A stretch of 62,892 nucleotides of DNA from Mangrovicoccus sp. HB161399 (lineage in GTDB: Bacteria > Pseudomonadota > Alphaproteobacteria > Rhodobacterales > Rhodobacteraceae). Location: the NCBI RefSeq assembly GCF_013184745.1, contig NZ_JAATVU010000033.1, positions 1-62,892 on the forward strand, in the 5' to 3' direction. Both the position numbers and the translations under genes were made by a program. Below the pieces are notes generated by a model that was not told where the DNA came from, searched no databases, and was given only the letters and a program-made list of their open reading frames with translations. Shown here piece by piece: positions 32,411 through 44,000 of this stretch (positions are counted from its first letter, which is position 1; each line of letters starts with the position of its first letter).

Positions 32411-33724
32411 TCAGCCAGCCTTCCGCTTCAGTTCGCCGTCGCGCGGCCATACTGAGAGGATCGTCTCGCGGAATTCCTCGTAGGCCTCGTCGAAGCTCTT
32501 GCGCGCGCGCTTCCACGTGTCCCGCGTCATCTCGCGGTAGTCCTGCTCGTAGATCGAGTTCTGGAACCGGCCGGACTGCTCGACCGCGCGGGTCATCTCG
32601 ATGGCATGCTCGCAGACGCGCCCGGCAAAGACATTGTGGAAGGCCCGCTTCATCGCCTCGTGCAGCTCGTTGGAGGCCTCGTAGCGGGTCATCAGGACCC
32701 GGATCGCCAGGAACTCCTTCGGCAGGCTCAGACGTGCGCCGTCGGCATGGCCGGCATAGCCCGCCGAGATGTCCTCCATCGCGGTGGCCAGCTGGCCCAG
32801 GAAGGAGGTGGTGGAGTCGTATTCCCAGTAGCCGGGACCGGAGGGGATGTAGAGCACGTCCGCCGCGAAGGCCGCATTCAGGGACTGGTAGCCGATGGCC
32901 GGCGGGCAATCGAAGATGATCAGGTCGTAATCGTCCTCGGGCAGCTCGTCGAGATAGCGCGACACGCAGCCGAAGAAGGTCCAGCCGGGATGCAGGTTGC
33001 GGTACTGGGCCGAGGCGAATTCCACGAAGGCCGCGTTGGCGCAGCTGGGGATGATGTGTATCGAGCGGCCCCAGCAGGTCGGCAGGATGAAGTCCGAGAA
33101 CTTCTGGCGGCCGATCGACTGGACGTCGTCGGGTAGCTCGTAGCTGGCGGGGTAGGGGCAGTCGTCGGGATCGTCATAGGTATCGACGATCCGGTCGGCC
33201 TCCTTGCAGAGGTCGCGGCACATGATGCCCCAGACGGTCTGTTCCTCGCTGACGGCCGTGAGGCCCATGGAATGGGTCAGCGTCGCCTGCGGGTCGAAGT
33301 CGATCACCAGAACGCGGTAGCCGTCCAGCGCCGCGGCATGGGCCAAGTGCTGGGCGACCACCGTCTTGCCGACGCCGCCCTTGAAGTTCGACACGCCGAT
33401 GCGTAGCGCGCGGCCCTTCGGGCGCGGCGGCATCAGCGACTTGTTCTTGAACTTCAGCCCGCGGCGCAGCCGGGTGATCTCGTCGATGGTGAACCAGCGC
33501 TGGCCGTTCGACTTCTCCACCATGCCCTGGGGCAGCTCGGGCTGATCCATCAGCCGCTTGCGGAACGTGTCCTGGTTCACCCCGAAGATGAAGTTGGCCA
33601 CCTCCCAGGTGGAGAATCGCCGGAGCTGCTTGGTATCGTCCGGAGAGAAGGTCTGCTCGCGCACCGCCTGCTGCTGCTGCAGGCTCGCCTCGTTCATCAT
33701 GCGCAGTGTGGTATGGTCGTCCAT
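32411..33724 (-). CDS. parA: ParA/RepA-type partition ATPase
   Basis: A 437-residue ATPase. The N-terminal 110 residues carry a helix-turn-helix typical of plasmid RepA/ParA proteins (FSTWEVANFIFGVNQDTFRKRL, WFTIDEITRLRRGL), used for autoregulation. The deviant Walker A motif is NFKGGVGKT, with DFDPQATLTHSMG and LIIFDCPPAIG as later motifs. It moves ParB-parS complexes along the nucleoid. ATG 33724 has AGGG a few bases upstream. It diverges from repC instead of preceding it in one operon, unlike canonical repABC. Confidence 0.93.
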   Translation of the reverse strand: MDDHTTLRMMNEASLQQQQAVREQTFSPDDTKQLRRFSTWEVANFIFGVNQDTFRKRLMDQPELPQGMVEKSNGQRWFTIDEITRLRRGLKFKNKSLMPPRPKGRALRIGVSNFKGGVGKTVVAQHLAHAAALDGYRVLVIDFDPQATLTHSMGLTAVSEEQTVWGIMCRDLCKEADRIVDTYDDPDDCPYPASYELPDDVQSIGRQKFSDFILPTCWGRSIHIIPSCANAAFVEFASAQYRNLHPGWTFFGCVSRYLDELPEDDYDLIIFDCPPAIGYQSLNAAFAADVLYIPSGPGYWEYDSTTSFLGQLATAMEDISAGYAGHADGARLSLPKEFLAIRVLMTRYEASNELHEAMKRAFHNVFAGRVCEHAIEMTRAVEQSGRFQNSIYEQDYREMTRDTWKRARKSFDEAYEEFRETILSVWPRDGELKRKAG

Positions 33725-34174
33725 TGCCCTGATCCCGCCATTTTCGTTGGCGGCAGAATATCGGGATATGCTGATTAGAAAACCCGGAAATTCCGGAATA
33801 TCGGGATTTGCCCCACGGTGTTGCATTCGGCCAATTCTTGGGTAAATCGACTCCGATACCCGCTAGGGATAGCGGCATGGGGGCGGGGGACACAGTTCCG
33901 GTCCCGATATTCACCAGCGTTTGACAAAATCCGGGATTGGCTCCTAAACTTCCGGGAATGACGCAAGAATCGGGACAGCCGACTCGGTCATTGACGGCAA
34001 CGAGCAGCAGCAAGGAGGCACAGCAGGCCGGAAAAGAAAGAGGCGCCAGATTTCTCCGGACGCCCCATCTCATGTTTTGCACCCTGAGGATGGCTCCCGG
34101 AAATCGCAAAGTCAACAACGCCTGTCGGGCGAATGGCTGGTTTTTGCCCGCACTCCCGGTCCCGTGACATCGCG
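33725..34174. promoter_or_regulatory. parA-repC intergenic region with GAATATCGGGA repeats
   Basis: A 450-bp gap between divergent parA and repC. GAATATCGGGAT occurs at 33756-33767 and 33796-33807, and GAATATCGGGA inverted at 33902-33912; degenerate CCGGGA/TCGGGA copies follow near 33931 and 33979. A promoter-like TTGACA (33921-33926) with CTAAAC 17 bp on (33944-33949) points towards repC, leaving a leader of over 200 nt, where RepC-type replicons often carry an antisense RNA. The repeats could be RepC or ParA binding sites. Confidence 0.6.
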
Positions 34175-35290
34175 ATGACGCATTTTCCAGAACCCGCCAT
34201 CAGGCGGGGCGGCACCGGCTTGCCTTCGGCACCGGGCAACGGGGCGCTCGCCCCGCACAAGTGGCGCGACCTGATGGACCCGCTCAAGGCCTGCGCCTCC
34301 GCCCTGGACCTCAACGGCACCGACATCCATTTCCTAGACGTGCTGCTCAGCTTCGTGCCCGGCGACCGTCTCGCGACGGATGCCGGGGGCCGCTGCATCG
34401 TCTTTGCGGCCAACGCGACCATCGCCGCCCGGATGGGACGGTCCGGCGACAGCACCGTGAACCGCTGCATCCGCCGCGCCGAGGAGCGCGGGCTGGTCCG
34501 CAGGGTCCTGTCGCCCAACCGCAAGCGCTACTGCCGCACCGGCCGCAACGGCGAGACGCTGCGTGCCTATGGCATCGACCTGGCGCCTCTGGCGGAGAAC
34601 CACGCCCGGCTGATGGCCCTGCTCGCCCAGGTGGAGGAAGAGAACGCCCGCACCGACACGCTGCGACGGGACTGCGCCGAGTTGCTGGCCCAGCTGAAGA
34701 TGCGGGGCGGAATCTGCGACGGGACGCTGGTCGATTTCCGGCGCCGCCTCCGCCGCAAGCCCGCCATGGCTGCGCTCACGGACCTGCGGGCCGAGCTGGC
34801 AGAGTGCATCGCGACGACCTCCGGATCCGCGATTCCGGGCGACAGCGCCGACCGCAATGAGCAGCACATAGAACACCATACCCCAAATACCCTTGAGTCC
34901 CGCAAAGCAAAGGATGACGGCCTGCGCGAAGAGGACATCGAAAGGGCATTCCCGCTTCTCGCAAGCCTCTTGCAGGGCAGGGGCCATCAGTCCGACTTCA
35001 TCCACCGTCTCGATGCCGCCGCACGGATGCTTCCAGGCGCAAGCCGGGCATGGCAGAGAAGCTGCAGCAAGCTGGGTCCGGCATCCGCCTCCATTCTGCT
35101 CGGCGCCGTGCTTGAACGCCATGACAGTATCGCCAATCCCGGCGGCTATCTGCGGACGCTCACCGACCGGTGCGAAAGCGGCGAACTCGATCCCGGCCAG
35201 CTGGTCCGCACGAGCCTTGGCCGGAAGCGGCCCAGCAGGGCAGGGGGGATGGGAGCCCCGCGCGAAAGCCTCGCCTCCGAAACTGCATGA
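34175..35290 (+). CDS. repC: RepC-family replication initiator
   Basis: A 371-residue initiator of the RP-C family. The N-terminal winged-helix region (about 25-150) has HKWRDLMDPLKACASALDLN, DIHFLDVLLSFVPGDRL, IVFAANATIAARMGRSGDSTVNRCIRRAEERGLVRRVLSPNRKRY and AYGIDLAPL, as in RepC of repABC plasmids; the C-terminal domain (about 255-345) matches the RP-C C-terminal helical part. A linker of lower GC separates them (34850-34920), a possible origin site as oriV lies within repC in known replicons. The ATG at 34175 has no strong ribosome site, so 34133 is possible. Confidence 0.9.
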   Translation: MTHFPEPAIRRGGTGLPSAPGNGALAPHKWRDLMDPLKACASALDLNGTDIHFLDVLLSFVPGDRLATDAGGRCIVFAANATIAARMGRSGDSTVNRCIRRAEERGLVRRVLSPNRKRYCRTGRNGETLRAYGIDLAPLAENHARLMALLAQVEEENARTDTLRRDCAELLAQLKMRGGICDGTLVDFRRRLRRKPAMAALTDLRAELAECIATTSGSAIPGDSADRNEQHIEHHTPNTLESRKAKDDGLREEDIERAFPLLASLLQGRGHQSDFIHRLDAAARMLPGASRAWQRSCSKLGPASASILLGAVLERHDSIANPGGYLRTLTDRCESGELDPGQLVRTSLGRKRPSRAGGMGAPRESLASETA

Positions 35291-35422
35291 GCCGTCTTGC
35301 CCTTGGCCGCGGTCCCGGCGCAGAGTGCCGCCAGTGCCCGCGCATCCGCGGAGTTCCGAGTGGCGGAGCGTCGATCCCGCCGAAGGCAGTCTCCGGACTG
35401 TTCCGGACCCGGAGGTTCTGAC

Positions 35423-36405
<983 letters not shown>

Positions 36406-36409
<4 letters not shown>

Positions 36410-37785
36410 AGATATCGTTCCACGGAGCGGCCGGGGAGGTCACCGGATCCTGCCATCTGGTCGAATGCAACGGCCGCCGCATCCTGATCGACTGCGGCAT
36501 GTTCCAGGGCGGGCATGACCTTCACGAGGACAACGCGGCGGAGTTCGGCTTCGAGCCGCGCGACATCGACCTGGTGCTGCTCACCCATGCGCATCTGGAC
36601 CATTGCGGGCGGCTGCCGCTGCTGGTCAAGCGCGGCTTCAGCGGCGAGATCATCTCCACCGCGGCCACTGCGGAACTGGCGCGCCTGGTGATGCTGGACT
36701 CGGCGCATCTGCACGAGGAGGACGCGCGGCGGCACCACCGCCATGGCGAGCGCGGCGGCAACTACGAGCCGCTCTACGACACGATGGACGCGCTCGACGC
36801 GGTGGACATCTTCGGCCGCAAGGTCGGCTACCATCAGAGGATCAAGCTCTTCCCCGGGATTGCCGCGACCTATTTCGACGCCGGGCACATCCTCGGATCG
36901 GCCTCGATCCTGCTGGAGCTCGACGAGGACGGGCGCAAGCGGCGGGTGCTGTTCTCGGGCGATATCGGCCCCTGCGACCGGCCGCTGCTGAACCCGCCGG
37001 TGCCGCCGGGGGATGCCGACGTGGTGATCATGGAGTCGACCTATGGCGACCGCGACCACCGCTCGCTGGACAGCTCGGTCTCGGAATTCCTCGCCGCGAT
37101 CCACCGCGCCGACGAACATGGCGGGCGGGTGATCATCCCGACCTTCGCGATGGAACGCGCGCAGGAACTGCTGTGGTTCCTGCGCCAGGGCATGGAGGAC
37201 GGGCGGCTGCGCAGCTCGATGCGGGTCTACCTGGACTCGCCGATGGCGATCTCCGCCACGCGGATCTTCAGCCGCCACCCCGAGGCAATGCGCGCCGAGC
37301 TGGCCGGGATGATCCGCGACGGACAGGACCCGTTCCGCCTGCCCAAGCTGCATTTCGTCCATGAGGCGCGCGACTCGATGCTGCTGAACCGCGGCGACGC
37401 GCCGTCGATCATCATGGCCGGGTCCGGCATGTGCACCGGCGGCCGGGTCCGCCACCACCTGCGGCACAATCTCGGCAAGGCCGAGAGCAGCGTGATCTTC
37501 GTCGGCTATGCCGCGGCGGGCACGCTGGCGCGGATCATCATCGACGGCGCGCGGGAGGTGAAGCTCTTCGGCGAGCAGATCCCCGTCCGGGCACGGATCC
37601 ACACGATCAACGGCTTCTCCGCCCATGCCGGGGCAGGCGACCTGAAGCGCTGGCACGCGCGGACCGGGACGCCGGAGAGGACCTTTCTGGTGCATGGCGA
37701 GACCCGCGCCCTGGAGGCGCTGTGCCGCGCGCTCGGCCCGGAGCGCACCGAGATCCCGCAGATGCACCAGAGCTACGAACTGTGA
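36406..37785 (+). CDS. Metallo-beta-lactamase/beta-CASP RNA exonuclease-like protein
   Basis: A 459-residue nuclease-type protein. The metal site HxHxDH is THAHLDHCGRLP (H61, H63, D65, H66); further signs are DAGHILGSASI, LFSGDIG, MESTYGDRDH, the beta-CASP segment with PTFAMERAQELL, GSGMCTGGRVRHHL and the C-terminal NGFSAHAGAGDL (RMMBL). It resembles archaeal/bacterial CPSF-like RNA processing enzymes, so it probably degrades or processes RNA. It is translationally coupled to the LOG protein, a pairing that hints at linked nucleotide salvage, though that is inference. Confidence 0.9.
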
Positions 37786-38036
37786 GGCCGGACGGCCAGG
37801 ACAACCCGGAAATAGCCCGTCCGGCGGTGTCCGGACCGGGTCCGCTGCGGGGCGCGAGCTGGGGAAAACAGGTGGTAATTTAGCTGTCCAACCCTGTCAA
37901 TTCTTGAATTCCGACGTGGGAATTAATTTAACGGTGGGTAAATTCGGCGTGAGCCAGCGGAGTCCCGGGGGGGAGGCTGCCGGCCATCGAACCGGATTTG
38001 CGGCAGCACTTGCATTGTTTTTCCTGGGGGGGAGAA
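37786..38036. promoter_or_regulatory. Promoter region of the giant surface protein gene
   Basis: An AT-rich 250-bp gap. AATTCC (37907-37912) and GGAATT (37919-37924) form an inverted repeat about 115 bp before the giant gene. The gene itself has a strong GGGGGGGAG ribosome site. I see no clear -10/-35 pair. Confidence 0.35.
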
Positions 38037-41000
38037 ATGAATATTATTACGTCCGATATTAAGGTTAACACATTCATTGACGGCGACCAGAGCCAGCAGC
38101 GGATCCTGGCGCTGCCCTCCGGCGATCTCGTCGTGGTCTACACTTCGGCAGGCGCGGACGGCTCGGGCAACGGCATCTTCGCGCAGCGCTTCACCGCTGC
38201 GGGGCAGCGGCTGGGACAGGAAGTGCGCCTGAACCAGGTTGCCGCGGGCAGCCAGTCCGACCCCCAGATCGCGCTCGACGGCGACGGCAACATCGTGCTG
38301 GCCTATGCCGACGGCAATTCCCGGGACGGCTCGGGCAGCGGCATATTTCTCGCCCGGTTCTCCCCCAACCTGGTGCCGCTCGGTCCCGATACGCAGGTGA
38401 ACGACCTGACCTCGAACAACCAGAGCCAGCCGGCGCTGGCCGTGCTGTCGGACGGCGCGGTCATGGTGGCCTGGTACGACGACTGGGGCACCTACTACCA
38501 GGCGCCGACACCCTACCAAGGCTATTACGAAGTCCGCGCCAAGATCTACGAGCCGGACGGGGCGACCGTGCGGACGGGGGAATTCTCGCTCTCCGGGACC
38601 GTCGACAACCAGACCCAGAACGCGCCGGTGCTGGCGGCGCTGGGGGACGGCGCGGTGGCGGTCTGGCGCGGCTACGGCAGCGGCGACAGCGACGGCATCT
38701 TCGCGCGGATCCTCGATGCGGACGGCAACGAGACGGTCGCGCCCTTCCTGGTCAATGTTACCACCTCCGGCGGCCAGTACGAGCCCGAGGTCGCCGCGCT
38801 GTCGGACGGCCGCTTCGCCGTGCTGTGGTCGGGCAACCGCGACGGCGACAATGACGGGGTCGTGGCGCGGGTCTTCAATGCCGACGGCACCGCCGCTTCC
38901 GGAGAGATTGCGATCAATGCCGATACTTATTCGGCCGATCGCGGCCGGGCGATCGTCGCCGACGGCGCAGGCGGGTTCACCGTCGCCTGGCACGACCATT
39001 CCTACCAGAACGGCGAAAGCCCGGCGGCGAACTACACCTATGGCAGCTTCCTGCGTGCGGTCGCCCATGACGCCGGGACCGACAGCTATGCCGCGGGCGG
39101 GATCACCCAGATCAACGGCGTGACAGCGGGCGACGAGCAGAACCCCCGCCTGGCCTGGCTCGGCGGCGGCGTCATGGCCGCCGTGTTCCAGACCGCGGCG
39201 GGCGAGGACGGCAGCGGCAGCGGCGTCTACCTGCGGCTCTTCGGGCCCGAAGGCGCGATTGACGGGGCGGACCGCGCGCCGAAGCTGGAAGGCCTGCCCG
39301 CCACCATCAGCGTCGCCGAAAATGACGGCCCGCAGCTGATCGATCCGGGCATGGCCGTCGCGCTGTCGGATGCCGACAGCACGGATTTCGGCGGCGGGCG
39401 CCTGGTCTTCGGCCATCTTCTGCAGAGCGACGTGCAGACCTATCGCGGTCCGCTGGAAGGCCGCGACCAGCATGTGCTGGGCATCCTCGATGCAGGGACC
39501 GGCGCCGGCCAGATCGGCCGGGCCGGCGCGGACGTCACCTACGAGGGCACGGTGATCGGAACGGTCGTCTCGGACGGGCAGGGCGGGCGCGACCTGGCCG
39601 TGGCGCTCAATGCCGCCGCCGGCCTCGCTGCGGTCGAGGCGCTGATCGAGCACCTGACCTACGACAACGTCTCGGACAATCCAGCCGCCTCGACGCAGCT
39701 CTTAGTCTCGCTTGAGGAAGCCTCGGGCATCGCCTCGGCGGCGGTGCCGCTCTCCGTCGAGATCGCGGCGGAACCCGACCTGCTGCCCGAGCCGTCGCTG
39801 GTGCGGGTGGCCAACACCACCTTCCCTGGCAACCAGACCAATCCGTCCATCGCCGCGCTGTTCGAAGGGGCGGGGGGCACCGGGCGCGCGCTGGACGCGG
39901 GCGTGGCGCAGTCCGGCTATGTCATCGTCTGGACCGACGAGGGCGGCTCCGACGGATCGGGCCACGGCGTCTACGGCCAGCGCTATGCCGCGGATGGCGG
40001 GCGGATCGGGCCGGAATTCCTGGTCAACGAGGGCACGGCGTCGAACCAGTTCCAGCCCGAGGCGGCAGGGCTGGCCGATGGCGGCTTCGTCGTCGTGTGG
40101 TATTCCGACCGGACCGCCCCGGGGACGGAATACCGCGACGTGCTGATGCGGCGCTATTCCGCGGACGGCACGCCGGAGCCGGCGGTGAACCTGACCCAGG
40201 CCTATTTCGGCACCAACACGGAATCTGTCCCCCATGTCGCCGCGCTGGAGAACGGCGGCTGGGTCGTCACCTGGCAGTCGAGCCTGGGCGATGTCCATGC
40301 CCAGATCTTCGATGCGGCGGGCGCCTCCTCCGGCCTGTTCCAGGTCAACCAGGCGATGGCGGCGGACCAGACCCAAATCCGCGCGGCGCAGATGGAGGAC
40401 GGCGACATCGTCTTCGTCTACAGCGCCGGCACCTCCGGCGCCGAGGGCGACGGGTCGCAGACCGGCATCTATGCGCGGCGCTTCGCGGCGGACGGCACGC
40501 CCGATCCGGCGGGCGAATACCTGGTGAATTCCACGGCCGCCGACCGGCAGGAATACGGCCAGGTCGCGGCCCTGGCCACAGGGGGACATGTCGTCGTCTG
40601 GCATTCGCTGAACCAGGACGGCTCCGGCTGGGGCGTCTACGGCCAGATGTACGACGCGGCCGGTGCGGCCGTCGGGGCAGAGTTCATCGTCAACAGCTAC
40701 ACCGGCAGCAACCAGTACAGCTCGGTCGTCGCGGCGCTGGCGGGCGGCGGCTTCGTCGTCGCCTGGTATGACGACTGGACGAGCGGCGAGCAGTACCGCG
40801 ATGTCTTCGCGCAGGTCTACAATGCCGATGGCAGCCGCCGCGACGGCGATTTCAAGGTCAACCTGCAAAGCACCGGCTACCAGTCGGCGCCGGCGGTCAC
40901 GGCCTTTGCCGACGGCGGCTTCGCCATCGCCTGGCAGTCGAACGCTGGCGAGGACAGCGACGGCTACGGCATCCTGCACCGGGTCTACGGGTCCGACCAG

Positions 41001-44000
41001 TCGGGCGTGCTGCAATTCGAGGGCTGGGACCTGCGCGGCAGCATGGCCGAGGCGGACCTGAATGCAGGTTTCGTGGCGCTCGATGCCGACCGGGTGGCGA
41101 GCGTGGACCTTTCCGGCGGCGCCTCGCTCGACGGTGCGGTCCTGTCGGTGGACGGCACGATCCCGGCCGATGCGCGCTATCCGCTCTCGCCGCGCCTGCC
41201 GCAGGACGGGCCGGACCAGTTCGCCTTCGGCGTGATCTCCGAGGGCGACGGCACCGGGCAGCTCGGGCTTTCCGGCAGCGAGCTGCGCTTCGGCGGAACC
41301 GCGATCGGCACCGTCTCGCAATCGGGCAGCAGGCTGGAGATCGCCTTCAACGCTGCGGCGGACCAGGCCGCGCTGGATGCCGTCCTGGCGGCGCTGGCCG
41401 TCGCGAACGCCTCCGGCGATCCGGCGGCCGCGCTCGACGTGCGGGTGGGGCTGGAATTCGCCGACGGCACGGCGGTGGACGGGCTGAGCCAGCGGATCTC
41501 GGTGCTGCGCGAGGATGACGTGGCGCTGGAGCGCCTGTCGGACGACGCGGCCGTGCCCCTCCAGACGGCGGGCGACCAGACAAGGCCCCAGGTGGCGATG
41601 CTCGCGGACGGCGGCTGGGTGACGGTCTGGCAGGACGCCGCCCATGACGGCAGCGGCATGGCCGTCTTCGCGCAGCGCTACACCGCCGGCGGGGCGGAGC
41701 TCGGCCCGGTGATCGAGGTCAACGACGCGCCCGCAGGGGACCAGTCGCTGCCCGACGTGGCGGCGCTGTCGACGGGCGGCTTCGCGGTGGTCTGGCAGGA
41801 TGGCGGCCCGGGCGACGGCGATGGCAGCCGGATCGCGATGCAGGTCTTCGACAGCGCCTCGCAGCCCCTCGGCGCGTCGCAGACGGTCAATGCCGCGGCA
41901 GCAGGGAACCAGACCGCCCCGGCCATCGCGGCGACGGAAGACGGCTTTGCCGTCATCTGGCGCTCGGAAGGCCAGGACGGCAGCTCGGGCGGGATCTATG
42001 CGCGGCGCTTCAACGTCGCGGGCGGCGGTCTCGATGCCGCCGACATCCCGGTCAACACCACTGCCACGGCTGGCGACCAGACCGAGCCCGCCATCGCCAT
42101 GCGCGCGGGCGGCGGCTTCGGCGCGGCCTTCCGCGACGCCGCGGCGAACGAGATCGTGCTGCAGCTCCATGACGGGACCGGGAGCCAGATCGCCCGCGCC
42201 GCGATGTCGGCGGGCGGCACGGTCAGCGACCCGTCGGTCGCGCAGCTGGCCGACGGCAGCTGGGCCGTCGCCTGGACCGGCAGCAGCGACGGCTCGAATG
42301 CGGGCGTCTACGCGCAGATGTTCGACGCCGCGGGCACCGCGCAGGGCGATGCCTTCCTGGCGGCCGACCAGATCTACGACACCCAGTACCAGCCCGAGAT
42401 CGCGGCGCTGGCCGATGGCGGCTTCGCCATCGCCTATTACGAGGCCGACAGCGTCACCAACCGAGACGCGGTCTACATCTACCGCGATGCCGTGGTGCAG
42501 CTTTTCGGCGCAGATGGCGGCCGGATCGACGGCGCGCAGAAGCTGAACCTGCTTTCGACCTCGGTCACCCAGAGCCAGCCTGCGCTTGCGGCCCGGCCGC
42601 TCTCGGAGGGCGGCGGCTTCGTCGCGGCCTGGGTTGCCTCGAGTTCCGCGGGCGAGGGCGACGGCTCCGGCCTTGCGGTCATGCAGGCCGTGTTCGGCAC
42701 GCCGGACAGCTTCACCGTCGACAGCCGGCCCGAGGTGGCGGGCTTCGCCGCGGGCGCGCTGGAGGAAGCCGCGGTCAATGCCGGGCTGGCCGCGATCGAC
42801 GCGGACGGACTGGTCGGCGTGGCGGTCCCGGACGGCGCGGGTTTCGACGGCGGGCAGCTGGTTTTCTCGCTCGACCTGCCCAATCTCGACCTCAACCGCG
42901 AACCGCTGTCGCAGCACAGCGTCGGCGTGATCGACCAGGGCGGCGGTCCGGGCCAGATCGGCGTCGCGGGCAGCACCGTCAGCTACGGGGGCATCGCGAT
43001 CGGCGCGCTCTCGGGAAACCAGCACTCGGTCACCGTGACCTTCAATGCCGCGGCGGGGGCCGAAGCCGTTGAAGCGCTGTTCAAGGCGCTCGGCTATGCC
43101 AACCCGTCCGACGCGGTCTTCCCCGCGATCCCCTTCACCGCCAGCCTGACCGACAGCGCCGGGCGGACCTGGCAGGAACGCGGCAGCTTCACGGTCGCGC
43201 CCGAAGCCGATGCCGAAGGGCCGGTGCCGGGCAGCACCCAGGTCAACGGCCTTGCGGCGGACGACCAGTACGATGCGGCCATGGCACGCCTCGCCGATGG
43301 CGGCTGGGTCACGGTCTATTCCGACGATTCCACCGGCGGCAGCACCGAGGACATCCGTGCCGCGATCTACAATGCCGACGGCTCGCTGCGCGCGGGGGAT
43401 ATCCTGGTCAACGATGCCGCGGCAGGCCGCCAGTTCGAGCCCGCGGTCACCGCCTGGGGCAGCGGCTTCGCCGTGGCCTGGCGCAGCGACGAGGTCACTG
43501 CAGGTGACGGCAGCCTCTCGCATGTGATGATGGCGGGCTTCGACGCTTCGGGCGCCAAGACGGTCGCCGAGTTCCAGCTCAACGACTATGCCTCCAACTA
43601 CCAGTGGTCGCCCGCGCTGGCGACGCTGGCGGACGGCAATGTCGCCGCGGCCTGGACCTCCCGCGGCCAGGACGGCTCGAATGACGGGATCTACGGCAAG
43701 ATCCTGGCGCTGTCGGCCGGCGGCACGCCGGTCACGGAGGTGATGGCCGAGACCCGGCTGAGCGGCACCTCTTCGGGCTACCAGAACTATCCGTCGCTCT
43801 CGGCGACGGCGGATGGCGGCTTCGTGCTGGGCTACCAGAGCCAGAACGTCGACGGATCGGGCTATGCCGCGATGGCGCGCGGCTTCGATGCCGCCGGGGT
43901 CGAGGCCTTCGCCGAGGTCCGGCTGAATGCCACGGGCGGCAACGACCAGAGCGGCGTGCAGGTGGCGGCGCTGGCCGGACCGGGCGGGACGCATGGGGGC

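Noticed and set aside
34028-34059. CCGGA/TCCGG hairpin upstream of repC as an antisense control RNA
   Set aside because: The stem is short and bulged and I see no clear opposing promoter; a control RNA in this leader remains possible but cannot be placed.
37927-37934. TTTAACGG, half of the candidate parS palindrome, upstream of the giant gene
   Set aside because: Only a half-site, with no matching CCGTTAAA arm; expected by chance in an AT-rich gap.
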